A stretch of 64,000 nucleotides of DNA from Nocardioides sp. Root682 (lineage in GTDB: Bacteria > Actinomycetota > Actinomycetes > Propionibacteriales > Nocardioidaceae). The notes beneath the pieces are model-generated. The model was given only the letters and a program-made list of their open reading frames with translations, was not told where the DNA came from and searched no databases. A program made the translations under genes and the position numbers. The stretch lies in the NCBI RefSeq assembly GCF_001427795.1, contig NZ_LMHJ01000005.1:105194-169193 (forward strand), written 5' to 3'. Shown piece by piece: positions 1 through 8,973 of this stretch; position 1 is the stretch's first letter, and each line of letters starts with the position of its first letter.

Positions 1-1
1 C

Positions 2-97
2 GGGGCCAATCCGTACGTCGGCCCGCAGCCCACGCCCAGCCAGGCGACGCTCGACACCTTGCTGGGGTTGCTCGCCGGGGGAGTGAACCTGCCGTGA
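2..97 (+). CDS. mceA: MCE family protein, C-terminal fragment (MceA position)
   Basis: Only the last 31 codons lie in the window. The reading frame ends at the TGA at 95-97 and translates to a Pro/Gly/Leu-rich tail ending in VNLP. The next gene starts with GTG at 94, giving a GTGA stop/start overlap, so this fragment belongs to the same operon. Because five complete MCE genes follow in the order expected for B to F, this is most likely the end of mceA. The fragment alone has no diagnostic domain, so the assignment rests on position. Confidence 0.7.
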   Translation, partial: GANPYVGPQPTPSQATLDTLLGLLAGGVNLP

Positions 98-1128
98 AGG
101 TGAGCATCGAACGCAAGCGCCAGCGCTCGGACCTGATCAAGTTCAGTGCGTTCCTGTGTCTGGCGGCCGTGGTCGCGGTGTGGATCTCGGCGGTCACGGG
201 GGAGTACCGCCCGGGGGACCGGGACTCGTACGTCGCCGTGTTCCGCGACGTCTCAGGCCTGGCAACGGGCGACGAGGTGAGGATCGCGGGCGTCGACGTC
301 GGCAAGGTGAAGAGCATCGACGTCCAGGACGACAACACCGTGCGGGTGGGCTTCGACGTCGACAGCGATCACGACCTGACGACGGCCACCCACGCTGCGA
401 TCCAGTACCGCAACCTGACGGGCGACCGAGTGGTCCAGCTCACCCAGGTCATCGACAGTGGCGCCGAGGCCGTTGCGCTCGCCGAGGACGAGGTGATCCC
501 GGTGTCGCGGACTGCGTCGGCACTGGACCTCGACACCCTGCTCAATGGCTTCCGGCCCCTCTTCGCCGGTCTGAGCCCCTCCGAGATCAACAAGCTGTCC
601 GGCCAGGTGGTGCAGGTGCTGCAGGGTCAGCAGTCAGCCGTCGCTGCCCTCGTCGATCATGTCGCGGCGGCCACGACGACGATCGGGAGCCGTGAAGAAC
701 TGATCGGCCGCGTGATCCGCAACCTCAACAGCGTCGTGGGGGCAGTTGACGAGAACTCCGGCTCCCTGGGTGAACTCGTCGACGGTCTCGAGGCGCTGAC
801 GGTCGGTCTGGACGAGCAGGACACCCAGGTGCTCGACGCCGCGGCCCAGATCGACACCTTCGCCCAGGAGACGACGCACCTGCTCGCCGGCGCGAGAGGT
901 GACCTCCGGCAGGACCTGAAGGCGCTCGCAGTCGCGGCCCGGGGGATCAACCGCCAGTCCGCCACACTCCAGGAGGTCCTGGCCGTGTTGCCAGTCCACT
1001 ACCGCACGCTGCAGGCCACGGCGTCCTACGGCAACTTCTTCAACACGTTCCTGTGCGGCGTCCGCCTGCAGACCGACCTGGGGACCACACCGTGGGTCCG
1101 GTCCGAGGTGACGAGGTGCCAGGAATGA
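94..1128 (+). CDS. mceB: MCE family protein MceB
   Basis: 344-residue subunit of an Mce lipid-import system. Mce proteins form a hexameric periplasmic or cell-wall tunnel that works with YrbE permeases and an MceG-type ATPase, both outside this window. A basic N-terminus is followed by one membrane anchor (about residues 16-35). The MCE domain covers roughly residues 43-115 and includes the FRDVSGLATGDEVRIAGVDVG core. The remainder is a long helical region ending near a conserved NTFLCGVR stretch. The GTG start at 94 overlaps the previous stop, and the stop overlaps the ATG of the next gene. The substrate (fatty acid, sterol or other lipid) cannot be told from sequence. Confidence 0.92.
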   Translation: MKVSIERKRQRSDLIKFSAFLCLAAVVAVWISAVTGEYRPGDRDSYVAVFRDVSGLATGDEVRIAGVDVGKVKSIDVQDDNTVRVGFDVDSDHDLTTATHAAIQYRNLTGDRVVQLTQVIDSGAEAVALAEDEVIPVSRTASALDLDTLLNGFRPLFAGLSPSEINKLSGQVVQVLQGQQSAVAALVDHVAAATTTIGSREELIGRVIRNLNSVVGAVDENSGSLGELVDGLEALTVGLDEQDTQVLDAAAQIDTFAQETTHLLAGARGDLRQDLKALAVAARGINRQSATLQEVLAVLPVHYRTLQATASYGNFFNTFLCGVRLQTDLGTTPWVRSEVTRCQE

Positions 1129-2114
1129 GGAACGACGGCCGCGACCGGCTGGCCATCCGGGGAGTCGTGGGCACGCTCGCGCTCGTCATGGTCGTGCTCG
1201 CCGGGCTCAACCTCAACAAGCTGCCGCTGATCGGCAACAACGACGTCCTCCACGTCGCGTTCGCCGAGGCGGGCGGCCTGAGGAACGGCGACGCAGTACT
1301 GGTCTCCGGCGCCCAGGTCGGCAGGGTCCGAGCAGTCCGGCTCGACGGCGAGCACGTCGTCGCGGACATCGTGATCACCGACGGCGACGTCGAGATCGGT
1401 GATCGAACAGAGGCCCGGATCGTCACGATGACGCTGCTGGGCAGGGCAGCTGTCGCGCTCGACCCACAGGGGCGGGGGGATCTCAGCCCGGGCGGCACCA
1501 TTCCGGTCGAGCGCACCTCGTCGCCGTACAACCTGACGAGCACGTTGAACCAGCTCACCGAGACCACCGCTGCCATCGACAAGCAGGAGCTCGCAGATGC
1601 GCTGGGGGAGACCTCCTCGATGCTGCAAGGTGCGACATCGGACATCGGTCCGGCCCTCGAGGGGATCATGAACCTGTCGTCGGCAGTCGCCGCGAACGAC
1701 GACGCGTTGACGTCGCTGGTCGACCGGGCAGATCGGGTGACCGGAGTCCTCGCCAGTCGCGACGGACAGTTCGCCTCGTTGCTGGGCGCGGGCCAGTCGC
1801 TCCTCACCGAGGTGGACTCCCGGCAGCGCGTCGTCGTAAGCCTGCTGCGCAGCGCACGACGGCTGTCCGCGCAGCTGCGACTGACCATCCGCGACACCGA
1901 CGACGTGCTGGGTCCCGCGCTCAGGGAGCTCGACAAGGTGGTCGACGTACTCAACAAGAACAAGGACAACCTGCAGGCGACGATCACCGGCCTCCGTGGC
2001 TACACCACGGGCGTTGGTGAGTCCCTCGCGAGCGGACCCTGGTTCGACATCTACATCCAGAACCTCACCTCACCGGGCACGCTCCTTCCCGTCCTGTCGG
2101 GGGCACGACGATGA
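1125..2114 (+). CDS. mceC: MCE family protein MceC
   Basis: 329-residue third subunit of the Mce import complex. I chose the ATG at 1125, which forms an ATGA overlap with the mceB stop. An in-frame upstream start at 1053 would add 24 residues that lie inside mceB and look non-native. A transmembrane anchor lies at about residues 11-28 (the GVVGTLALVMVVLAGL stretch). The MCE domain follows, with the GLRNGDAVLVSGAQVGRV core, and then a helical tail. The stop overlaps the mceD start by four bases. The tight overlaps across the operon suggest translational coupling and a fixed subunit ratio. Confidence 0.92.
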   Translation: MRNDGRDRLAIRGVVGTLALVMVVLAGLNLNKLPLIGNNDVLHVAFAEAGGLRNGDAVLVSGAQVGRVRAVRLDGEHVVADIVITDGDVEIGDRTEARIVTMTLLGRAAVALDPQGRGDLSPGGTIPVERTSSPYNLTSTLNQLTETTAAIDKQELADALGETSSMLQGATSDIGPALEGIMNLSSAVAANDDALTSLVDRADRVTGVLASRDGQFASLLGAGQSLLTEVDSRQRVVVSLLRSARRLSAQLRLTIRDTDDVLGPALRELDKVVDVLNKNKDNLQATITGLRGYTTGVGESLASGPWFDIYIQNLTSPGTLLPVLSGARR

Positions 2115-3193
2115 GGCGCCGGGTGAGCTCGTACAGACCCGGTCCGCGCATGCTGACCACGCTGGTCGCCCTTGCGCTCGTCGTCGGTGCGTGGAGCTGG
2201 TGGAACGACGACAGCCACACGACGATCCGCGCGCACTTCACCAGTGCCGAGGGACTGAACGTCAACGACGACGTGAAGGTGCTGGGCGTCAGCGTCGGCA
2301 AGATCGCTGCCATCGAGAACGAGGGCGACGACGTCGTCGTGACCCTGGAGGTCGACGGAGACCAGCCGATCCCGGAAGGTGCTCGGGCCGCGATCGTCGC
2401 GCCCAGCCTGGTCAGCGGACGATTCGTCCAGCTCGCGCCCGTCTGGACATCCGGCGACCGGCTCGAGGACGGCGACGCGATCGGCATCGAGCGCACGGCC
2501 GTGCCCGTCACCTTCGACGACGTGAAGGCGCAGCTCACCGATCTGGCGACGACTCTCGGACCGCAGAAGGGCGAGCAGGGCGGTGCCCTCGCCACGACCA
2601 TCGTCGCGCTCGAGAAGAGCCTGAGGGGCGGGAACTCAGGACTGCTCCGCAAGGCGGTCATCGAGCTGCACGATGCCGCGGCAGCCCTCTCGGACGGTCG
2701 GTCCGACCTGTTCAGCACGGTCCGGAACCTCGACCGCTTCACCCGCAACCTGGCTCTCAACGATGCGGCAGTTCGAGGCTTCACGGACGAGCTGGCTGCG
2801 GTGGGCACGGTGCTCGCCGACAACCGCAGCACGCTGCGCGGTGCCCTGCGAGACCTCGCCGACGTACTGGCGACGACCAGGAAGTACGCGCGACGCCATC
2901 ACACGGGACTCACCAGCACGGTCCGCGACCTCAACCTCCTGATGGCCGCCGTGGCCGACAGGTCGAACGAGCTCGCGGGGATCTTCCACGTCGGCCCGCA
3001 CGCCCTCATCGGTCTCCACAACGCGATCGAGGACAACGGGGTCATGACGCGTACGAGCGCCGCCGGGTTCGACAGCATCGGCCACCTGCTGTGCGGCGCG
3101 TTGCTCGGCATCGGCGGGACCACCCAGCAGTGCCAGAACACGCTCGACCCGTTGTTCGACCTGCTCGAGCGTTCACCGGGCGGTCCGTCATGA
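2111..3193 (+). CDS. mceD: MCE family protein MceD
   Basis: 360-residue fourth Mce subunit. The N-terminal anchor is about residues 13-28 (MLTTLVALALVVGAWSWW). The MCE domain contains SAEGLNVNDDVKVLGVSVGKI near residues 38-60 and a SGRFVQLAP strand. The long helical C-terminal half is typical of the tunnel-forming needle helix. The ATG at 2111 overlaps the mceC stop, and the stop at 3191-3193 overlaps the next ATG. Family membership is clear; the exact letter follows from gene order only. Confidence 0.92.
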   Translation: MRRRVSSYRPGPRMLTTLVALALVVGAWSWWNDDSHTTIRAHFTSAEGLNVNDDVKVLGVSVGKIAAIENEGDDVVVTLEVDGDQPIPEGARAAIVAPSLVSGRFVQLAPVWTSGDRLEDGDAIGIERTAVPVTFDDVKAQLTDLATTLGPQKGEQGGALATTIVALEKSLRGGNSGLLRKAVIELHDAAAALSDGRSDLFSTVRNLDRFTRNLALNDAAVRGFTDELAAVGTVLADNRSTLRGALRDLADVLATTRKYARRHHTGLTSTVRDLNLLMAAVADRSNELAGIFHVGPHALIGLHNAIEDNGVMTRTSAAGFDSIGHLLCGALLGIGGTTQQCQNTLDPLFDLLERSPGGPS

Positions 3194-4401
3194 GGGCCAG
3201 AGCTCTCTGGGGCGTCGCGGTCATCGCCACCCTCCTCACCTCGGGATGTGCGATCCAGCCGAACGACAACACGCTGCCCGGACAGACAGCGGTCGGTGAC
3301 GACGGCTACACCGTCAGCGTCCACTTCGACCAGATCGAGAACCTCGTCCCCAACTCGACGGTCCAGAAGGACAACGTGGTGATCGGCACCGTCGGCAAGA
3401 TCGAGGTCGACGGCTGGGAGGCGGTCGTCGAGCTCCACCTGCTCGACGATGCTCCACTGCCCGCGGACGCGATGTTCTCGATCGGCCAGAAGACCCTGCT
3501 GGGCGCGCAGTACGTCGAGGTGTCGACAGCCGCCGCGGAGACCGCGGCCCGGCCCGCCGTGCTTCGCGAGGGTGACGTGATCGGTGTCGAGCAGACGGGC
3601 GCGTACCCCGCGACGGAGCAGGTCCTCGGTGCCGTGGCCCTGTTGCTCAACAACGGCGGGCTCTCCCAGATCAGCACCATCACCGGGGAGCTGTCGACCG
3701 CGCTCGCCGGCCGGGTTCCCGACACCAGGAGCCTGATCCGTCATACGAACCAGCTGCTCGCCGTACTCGACTCCAACCGCAACGAGATCGTCTCGGCCCT
3801 CGAATCCCTCGACGCGCTCGGTGCCGGCCTGCGCAGCGACCAGGCGGAGCTCGTGCACGCCGTCAAGCGGATCAGTCCCGGCCTCCGGCTCCTCGAGGAG
3901 GAGCGCGAGCACCTGGTGAAGGCAGTGACGGACACCGCCCGGGTCAGCAATCGCGCGGCGCGAGTGATTCGGGTGAGCGAGCCTGCGCTGATGGCCAACC
4001 TCGACGCCCTGGGCCCGATCCTCACCAACCTCGGCAAGGTCAGTGAGGCGCTGCCTGAGGCGTTGAAGCTGGGCCTGACGATCCCGTGGCCGGCCATGAC
4101 CACCCACAACGCCATCAAGGGCGACTACTTCAACCTCTTCACCACCCTCGACCTGCGGACATCGACCCTCGACGAGGCCTGGCTGCGAGGCGTCCCTCCC
4201 GAGCTCCAGGCCGGAAACCCGCTCGAGGACCCGCTGGCCCTTCCGGACAGCGCGGGTGACGGTGCCCGTCCCGATCCGGGCGACCGCCTCGGCGAGCAGC
4301 TGGGCAACCTGCTGGACCTTCCGCTGGATCTTCCGCTGGGGCAGGACGAAGGCGGCAGCACCGCCCACGGCTGCCTCCTCTCGCTGTTGGGACTCTGCTG
4401 A
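3190..4401 (+). CDS. mceE: MCE family lipoprotein MceE (LprK-like)
   Basis: 403-residue Mce subunit that is predicted to be a lipoprotein. The N-terminal signal segment ends in a lipobox LTSGC with the cysteine at residue 20, the hallmark of the MceE position in mycobacterial mce operons. The MCE domain (about residues 38-115) contains DQIENLVPNSTVQKDNVVIG and an AQYVEV strand. The last 60 residues are acidic and Pro/Leu-rich. The ATG at 3190 was chosen because it gives the signal peptide and the four-base overlap; a much longer open frame upstream runs through mceD and is a shadow. Confidence 0.93.
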   Translation: MRARALWGVAVIATLLTSGCAIQPNDNTLPGQTAVGDDGYTVSVHFDQIENLVPNSTVQKDNVVIGTVGKIEVDGWEAVVELHLLDDAPLPADAMFSIGQKTLLGAQYVEVSTAAAETAARPAVLREGDVIGVEQTGAYPATEQVLGAVALLLNNGGLSQISTITGELSTALAGRVPDTRSLIRHTNQLLAVLDSNRNEIVSALESLDALGAGLRSDQAELVHAVKRISPGLRLLEEEREHLVKAVTDTARVSNRAARVIRVSEPALMANLDALGPILTNLGKVSEALPEALKLGLTIPWPAMTTHNAIKGDYFNLFTTLDLRTSTLDEAWLRGVPPELQAGNPLEDPLALPDSAGDGARPDPGDRLGEQLGNLLDLPLDLPLGQDEGGSTAHGCLLSLLGLC

Positions 4402-5726
4402 TGCTGCTCACCCGCCTGATCACGTGGCAGCTGCGGATCTTTGCTGCACTCTCGGCGCTGGCGCTCGGCCTCGCCTTCGTTGCCTACGCCAAGGTTCCGT
4501 CGATGGTCGGCATCGGTGTGTACGACGTGACGGTCGACTACGCCGACGCGAGCGGCCTCTACCCCAAGGCCCTGGTGACCTACCGCGGAGTCAAGGTCGG
4601 CACGGTCGTCGATCTCGAGGTGACCGACGACGGCGCGGTGGCGACGCTGCGCATCGACAACGATGCCGACATTCCCCAGGGCTCGGCGGCCGAGCTGCAC
4701 AGCACCTCGGCGATCGGCGAGCAGTACGTCGACCTGGTGCCGCCCGCCGCCGCCGAGGGGCGGGCGCCGTTCCTGTCGGACGGAGCCAGGATCCCGAGAG
4801 AGCGCGCGGTCGAGATGCCTCAGATCACGCCCGTGCTCGAGGCGGTCAACCGCTTGCTGGCGTCCGTGCCGAAGCAGGAGACCCGCCGGGTGCTCGACCA
4901 GGTCGGCGACGGACTCGGCGGGCGATCCGCGGACCTGGCGGGGATCATCGACTCGTCCGGACAGCTGCTGACCGAGGCACAGGCGAACATCGAGACCACG
5001 ACCTCCCTGCTCACCGCCCTTCGTCCCGTACTCGCCACCCAGGTCGATCTCGCAACGAGCACGCGCACCCACGCTTCCGCCCTGAATGCACTGACAGCCG
5101 CGATGGCGGCCGACGGCAGTGCGGACCTGAGCGCCCTGCTCCGGGACGGCCCGGGCGGACTGGACGCATCGACGGACATCGTCACCGAGCTGCAGCCGAC
5201 GTTGCCGATGCTCCTCACCAACGCGACGACCAACGCCGACGTCCTCAACACGTACCTGCCGGGGATCAAGCAGACCCTCGTCGTCTATCCGGCGACCATC
5301 GCCCGGCTGCAGGGAGCGATCAACCCCCGTGCCGGCCTGGGCGATGCCGAGTTCGACCTGCGCGCTGCGCTGAACGACCCGCCCAGCTGCAAGGCGGGCT
5401 ACACGCCAGTTCGTGCTCGTCGTGCGCCGAGCGACACCAGCCGCCGGGACGCAGATCCACTGGCGCACTGCGAGATCCCGGCTGACGACCCGATCGCCGT
5501 ACGCGGTGCGCGCAACCTGCCGTGTCCGAGCTCGACGCGCCGCGGGCCGCTGCCGGCGTCGTGCGGCCTGCACTTCCGCCGGGGTGTCTGGCCCGACACC
5601 AGCGGCACGGTGGCCTACGACCTCGCGATCGGTCGACAAGACGATGCACACGACCTCGACGTCACCGAAGGCAAGGGAGAAGAGCTGTGGAAGATCCTGG
5701 TCCTGGCACCGCTGTCGGTGGGCTGA
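4401..5726 (+). CDS. mceF: MCE family protein MceF
   Basis: 441-residue last Mce subunit. The N-terminal membrane anchor is about residues 12-30 (FAALSALALGLAFVAY). The MCE domain carries ADASGLYPKALVTYRGVKVG and GEQYVDLVP. A long helical region follows, then a Cys-containing tail of about 100 residues. The start overlaps the mceE stop by one base (TGATG). The 3' end overlaps the following gene by 40 bases in another frame, which is longer than the other overlaps in this operon. Confidence 0.92.
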   Translation: MLLTRLITWQLRIFAALSALALGLAFVAYAKVPSMVGIGVYDVTVDYADASGLYPKALVTYRGVKVGTVVDLEVTDDGAVATLRIDNDADIPQGSAAELHSTSAIGEQYVDLVPPAAAEGRAPFLSDGARIPRERAVEMPQITPVLEAVNRLLASVPKQETRRVLDQVGDGLGGRSADLAGIIDSSGQLLTEAQANIETTTSLLTALRPVLATQVDLATSTRTHASALNALTAAMAADGSADLSALLRDGPGGLDASTDIVTELQPTLPMLLTNATTNADVLNTYLPGIKQTLVVYPATIARLQGAINPRAGLGDAEFDLRAALNDPPSCKAGYTPVRARRAPSDTSRRDADPLAHCEIPADDPIAVRGARNLPCPSSTRRGPLPASCGLHFRRGVWPDTSGTVAYDLAIGRQDDAHDLDVTEGKGEELWKILVLAPLSVG

Positions 5727-6229
5727 AGGAACGGCTCGACGAGATCCGCGCACGGGTCTCGTGGAAGCCCGTTCTCGCCGCGGTGACGGTGGGAGCACTG
5801 CTGGCGCTCGCCGGCGAACGGGCACTTGCCTGGCAGGAGGACCGTCAGCACCTCACGGACACGAAGGACGCTGCTGCTGCCGCCACCACCGAGGTGAACG
5901 GCCTGATCGCCGTCAGCAACGACACGTCTGACGAGGCCCTGACGAGCCTCCTGGACGGCGCCACAGCGGGCTTCCGGACCGAGCTCGAGGCCCAGGCCGA
6001 CCGCCTGCGCACCGCGTTGAAGAAGAACAAGGTCATGGCAACCGGGGACGTCGTGTCCGCCGGCGTCGTGAAGCTCGACGACGGCCGGGCGACGGTGATC
6101 GTCGCGGCGACCGGGACCGTGTCGAACACGAAGACCGCGGCGGCGGAGCCCCGCAACTACCGCCTGCGCGTCGACCTGCAGCAGCAGGGCGACCAGTGGC
6201 TCGTCTCAGGACTGGAGTTCGTGGCATGA
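5687..6229 (+). CDS. Mce-associated membrane protein
   Basis: 180-residue protein of the Mce-associated (Mas) type: a short N-terminus, one transmembrane helix (about residues 25-45, PVLAAVTVGALLALAGERAL), then a periplasmic alpha/beta domain with a conserved VVSAGVVKLDDGRATVIVAATGTVSN segment. I start it at the GTG at 5687 because a purine-rich AGGGAGAAG lies just upstream; longer in-frame starts would read Arg-rich shadow sequence inside mceF. Mas proteins stabilise Mce complexes in mycobacteria. Here it is co-transcribed and overlaps the next gene by four bases. Confidence 0.85.
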   Translation: MEDPGPGTAVGGLKERLDEIRARVSWKPVLAAVTVGALLALAGERALAWQEDRQHLTDTKDAAAAATTEVNGLIAVSNDTSDEALTSLLDGATAGFRTELEAQADRLRTALKKNKVMATGDVVSAGVVKLDDGRATVIVAATGTVSNTKTAAAEPRNYRLRVDLQQQGDQWLVSGLEFVA

Positions 6230-6696
6230 AGCCGTTCCGTCTGCTCGCCGTCGTCGCGGTGCTGGTTGGGCTCACTGCGGTGCTCGCCGCCGGATGGCAG
6301 GCGCATCGATCCGCCGAGAGGGCGGCGGCACGGGTGGACGCCCTGTCGGCTGCCAGGACGCGGGTCCCGGACCTGCTGAGCTACGACGCGGGCACGTTGG
6401 AGCGGGACCTCGATCGGGCCCTGGACCAGACCACGGGAGACTTCGCTGACGACTATCGCAAGATCCTCGCCGACGTCGTCGAGCCGACGGCCAAGAGCCG
6501 CGGCATCACCACCAAGGCCTCCGTCAGTGCCGCGGGCGTCGTGTCCGGCGGCACCGACGAGGTGGTCGTGCTCGTCTTCCTCACGCAGACGACGACGGCA
6601 ACGGGTGACCGGTCCTCGGTCTCGGGAAGCAGGGTCGAGGTGGCCATGGAGCGCGTCGACGAGGTCTGGAAGATCTCCGGGTTGGAGCCGGTCTGA
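6226..6696 (+). CDS. Mce-associated membrane protein
   Basis: 156-residue second Mas-type protein. One N-terminal transmembrane helix (about residues 5-22, LLAVVAVLVGLTAVLAAGW) precedes a domain with the same layout as its neighbour, including a VSAAGVVSGGTDEVVVLVFLTQTTT strand pair and a final VWKISGLEPV. Its ATG at 6226 overlaps the preceding stop. It closes the mce operon, and only nine bases separate it from the convergent crotonase gene. The pair probably arose by tandem duplication. Confidence 0.85.
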   Translation: MKPFRLLAVVAVLVGLTAVLAAGWQAHRSAERAAARVDALSAARTRVPDLLSYDAGTLERDLDRALDQTTGDFADDYRKILADVVEPTAKSRGITTKASVSAAGVVSGGTDEVVVLVFLTQTTTATGDRSSVSGSRVEVAMERVDEVWKISGLEPV

Positions 6697-6705
6697 CGGC
6701 CTTGG

Positions 6706-7503
6706 TCAGCGGTACGACGGCGTGCGCTTCGCGAGGAACGCGTCCACGCCCTCGATGCCGTCGGTCTCCGCGATGAGGCGTGCGATCGTCGACGACTCCT
6801 GGTCGAGCTGGGCAGTCAGCGTGCGGCCGGCGGACTCAGCCATCAGCCGCTTCGCGTGGGCAAGGGCGTCGGATGCGCCGTCGAGCAGCGTGGCCACCAC
6901 GGACTCGACGACCGTTGCGAGCTGTTCGCTGGGGACGGCTCGGCTGACCAGTCCCCAGTCAGCGGCTTCCGCACCGGTCACGACGCGGTTGGTGAGCACG
7001 AGGTCCATCGCGCGGACCCAGGAGATGCGGTTCGGGATCACCCAGGTCAGTCCGCAGTCGGGTGTCAGGCCGGACGCGGTGTAGGCCAGGACCAGCTTCG
7101 CCTCCGCTGCGGCGATCACGATGTCGCCGCTCAGCGCGAGCCCGAGCCCGCCCCCGGCTGCGGTGCCGTTGATGACCGACACCACGGGCACGTCCAGCGC
7201 CCGGAGGGCGGCCAGCCCGGCATGCAGGTCGTCGGCGGTCGCCTTCACGGCAGCGCCGCGGTCTGCCGCGCTACCGAACTCCGCCAGGTCGCCGCCGACG
7301 CTGAACACCCGGCCCTGGGCGCTCACGACGACGACGCGAGCGTCGCCGCGGGCTGCGTCCGCGGCAGCCATGTCGGCTGCGGTGCGCAGCGCCCGACCCA
7401 TCTGCCGGTCCAGGCTGTTGTGTGCTCGAGTGTGCACCAGCTCGATCCGGGCGACCCGGTCCACGAGGTCGTAGGTGATCCGGTCATGAATGTGCTCGGG
7501 CAT
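6706..7503 (-). CDS. enoyl-CoA hydratase/isomerase family protein (PaaG-like active site)
   Basis: 265-residue crotonase-fold enzyme acting on CoA thioesters. The oxyanion-hole segments VFSVGGDLAEF and NGTAAGGGLGLALSGDI are present. The hydratase glutamate normally found after the GGG turn is Gly here. The second active-site region reads GLTPDCGLTW, as in PaaG-type isomerases that use an aspartate. An enoyl- or dienoyl-CoA isomerase is therefore more likely than a plain hydratase. The ATG at 7503 is preceded by AAGGAG at good spacing; a longer frame upstream lacks support. It is last in the minus-strand train that begins with the hydrolase at 12,437. Confidence 0.85.
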   Translation of the reverse strand: MPEHIHDRITYDLVDRVARIELVHTRAHNSLDRQMGRALRTAADMAAADAARGDARVVVVSAQGRVFSVGGDLAEFGSAADRGAAVKATADDLHAGLAALRALDVPVVSVINGTAAGGGLGLALSGDIVIAAAEAKLVLAYTASGLTPDCGLTWVIPNRISWVRAMDLVLTNRVVTGAEAADWGLVSRAVPSEQLATVVESVVATLLDGASDALAHAKRLMAESAGRTLTAQLDQESSTIARLIAETDGIEGVDAFLAKRTPSYR

Positions 7504-7582
7504 GTTGCTTCTCCTTGTCGTGGTGGTCCGGCCGGCCTCGCGGGAACATTCGCTCGCGGCGCAGAAAAAGGTCGGCCATGCC

Positions 7583-7600
7583 CCCGCTCCGGAGAGCGGG
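7583..7600 (-). terminator. hairpin between thiolase and crotonase genes
   Basis: A perfect 7-bp stem (CCCGCTC/GAGCGGG) with a CGGA tetraloop lies 24 bases past the thiolase stop. On the minus strand a run of five T follows about 12 bases later. It could terminate or attenuate transcription between the thiolase and crotonase genes. Confidence 0.5.
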
Positions 7601-7623
7601 AACATGACCGATGAGGACAGGTC

Positions 7624-8841
7624 CTAGGCGAGGCGTTCGATGAGCATGGCCATGCCCTGGCCGCCGCCCACGCACATGGTCTCCAGGCCGATGGTCTTGT
7701 CCTGGGAACGCAGGTTGTTGATCAGGGTCCCGGTGATGCGAGCGCCGCTCATGCCGAAGGGGTGGCCCAGGGCGATGGCGCCACCGTTGATGTTCAGCGT
7801 GTCCTCGTCGAGCTTGAGCTCGTCAGCAGACCCGAGCACCTGTACCGCGAAGGCCTCGTTGATCTCGGCCAGGTCGATGTCACCGACGCTCATGCCCGCG
7901 TGGGCGAGCGCCTGCTTCGTCGCCTCGATCGGACCGAGGCCCATGATCTCGGGGGAGAGGCCGGTGACTCCGGTGGAGATGATCCGGGCGAGCGGGGTGA
8001 GGCCGAGCTCGCGAGCACATGCGTCCGACATCACCACGAGTGCGGCGGCGCCGTCGTTCAGCGGGCACGCGTTGCCTGCGGTGACCGATCCACCTTCACG
8101 GAACACGGGCTTGAGTCCCGCCAGCGCGTCGTACGTCGTGCCGAACCGCGGGCAGTCGTCGTCGGACACGACCGTGCCATCGGCGAGGGTGATGCTGGTG
8201 ATCTCGGACGCGAAGTGCCCGCGCTTGATGGCTGCCTCGGCGCGCTGCTGGGAGCGCAACGCCCACTCGTCCTGGCGCTGCCGGGAGATGCCGGTGACCG
8301 AAGCGACGTTCTCTGCGGTCTCGCCCATGTCGAGGTAGACGTCGGGAACGAGACCGTCCGTGCGAGGGTCGGTCCACGGTGCGTTGCTCACCTTGCGGCC
8401 TGCAGTCCGCTCCATCGCGTCGGCGAAGAACGGGTTCTCGGTGCCGGGGAAGTGATCGGAGCTTCCGCGGGCGAAGCTCGACACGGACTCGACGCCGGCC
8501 GAGATGTAGGCCGTGCCCTCCCCGGCCTTGATCGCGTGGAAGGCCATGCGGGTCGTCTGGAGGGAGGAGGAGCAGTAGCGGGTGATCGTCGTGCCCGGAA
8601 GCCGGTCCATGCCGAGCTGCACCGCGACGCGACGAGCCATGTTCCAGCCCTGCTCACCGCCGGGCAGGCCGCAGCCGAGGAGGAGGTCACCGAGCTCGTC
8701 GCGGTCGAGCCCGGGAAGGTCGTTGAGGAGGGACTCGACGACCTGCGCGAGGAGGTCGTCGGCGCGGATGTCCTTCAGGGAGCCCTTGAAGGCGCGTCCG
8801 ATGGGGGAGCGGGTGTGGGCGACGATGACTGCTTCGGGCAT
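7624..8841 (-). CDS. acetyl-CoA C-acyltransferase (thiolase)
   Basis: 405-residue thiolase that cleaves 3-ketoacyl-CoA with CoA, or acetoacetyl-CoA to two acetyl-CoA. The nucleophile Cys90 sits in RYCSSSLQT. The INEAFA motif, the GGAIALGHPFGMSGAR histidine loop and the MCVGGGQG C-terminal cysteine loop are all present, and the length is normal for FadA/AtoB. It lies downstream of acetoacetyl-CoA ligase on the same strand, which fits conversion of acetoacetate to acetyl-CoA. Gaps of more than 120 bases on both sides, each with a hairpin, suggest its level is partly uncoupled from its neighbours. Confidence 0.93.
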   Translation of the reverse strand: MPEAVIVAHTRSPIGRAFKGSLKDIRADDLLAQVVESLLNDLPGLDRDELGDLLLGCGLPGGEQGWNMARRVAVQLGMDRLPGTTITRYCSSSLQTTRMAFHAIKAGEGTAYISAGVESVSSFARGSSDHFPGTENPFFADAMERTAGRKVSNAPWTDPRTDGLVPDVYLDMGETAENVASVTGISRQRQDEWALRSQQRAEAAIKRGHFASEITSITLADGTVVSDDDCPRFGTTYDALAGLKPVFREGGSVTAGNACPLNDGAAALVVMSDACARELGLTPLARIISTGVTGLSPEIMGLGPIEATKQALAHAGMSVGDIDLAEINEAFAVQVLGSADELKLDEDTLNINGGAIALGHPFGMSGARITGTLINNLRSQDKTIGLETMCVGGGQGMAMLIERLA

Positions 8842-8914
8842 GGGATCACTCTCTTGTCGTGTGGGTGCTGCGTCGTTGTCGGTCGGTGGACCGGTGGGGA
8901 TGGAACGGGTGGAT

Positions 8915-8956
8915 GAGGCCCCGGGGCACGGAGTGCGTGCCGCGCCCCAGGGCCTC
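8915..8956 (-). terminator. GC-rich hairpin after the tautomerase gene
   Basis: Outer arms GAGGCCC (8915-8921) and GGGCCTC (8950-8956) enclose further complementary pairs (GGGGC/GCCCC and GGCACG/CGTGCC). It starts 18 bases past the tautomerase stop. There is no strong T run, so it could be a terminator or an RNA processing/stability hairpin. Confidence 0.5.
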
Positions 8957-8973
8957 GGTCACGGGAGCCTCGG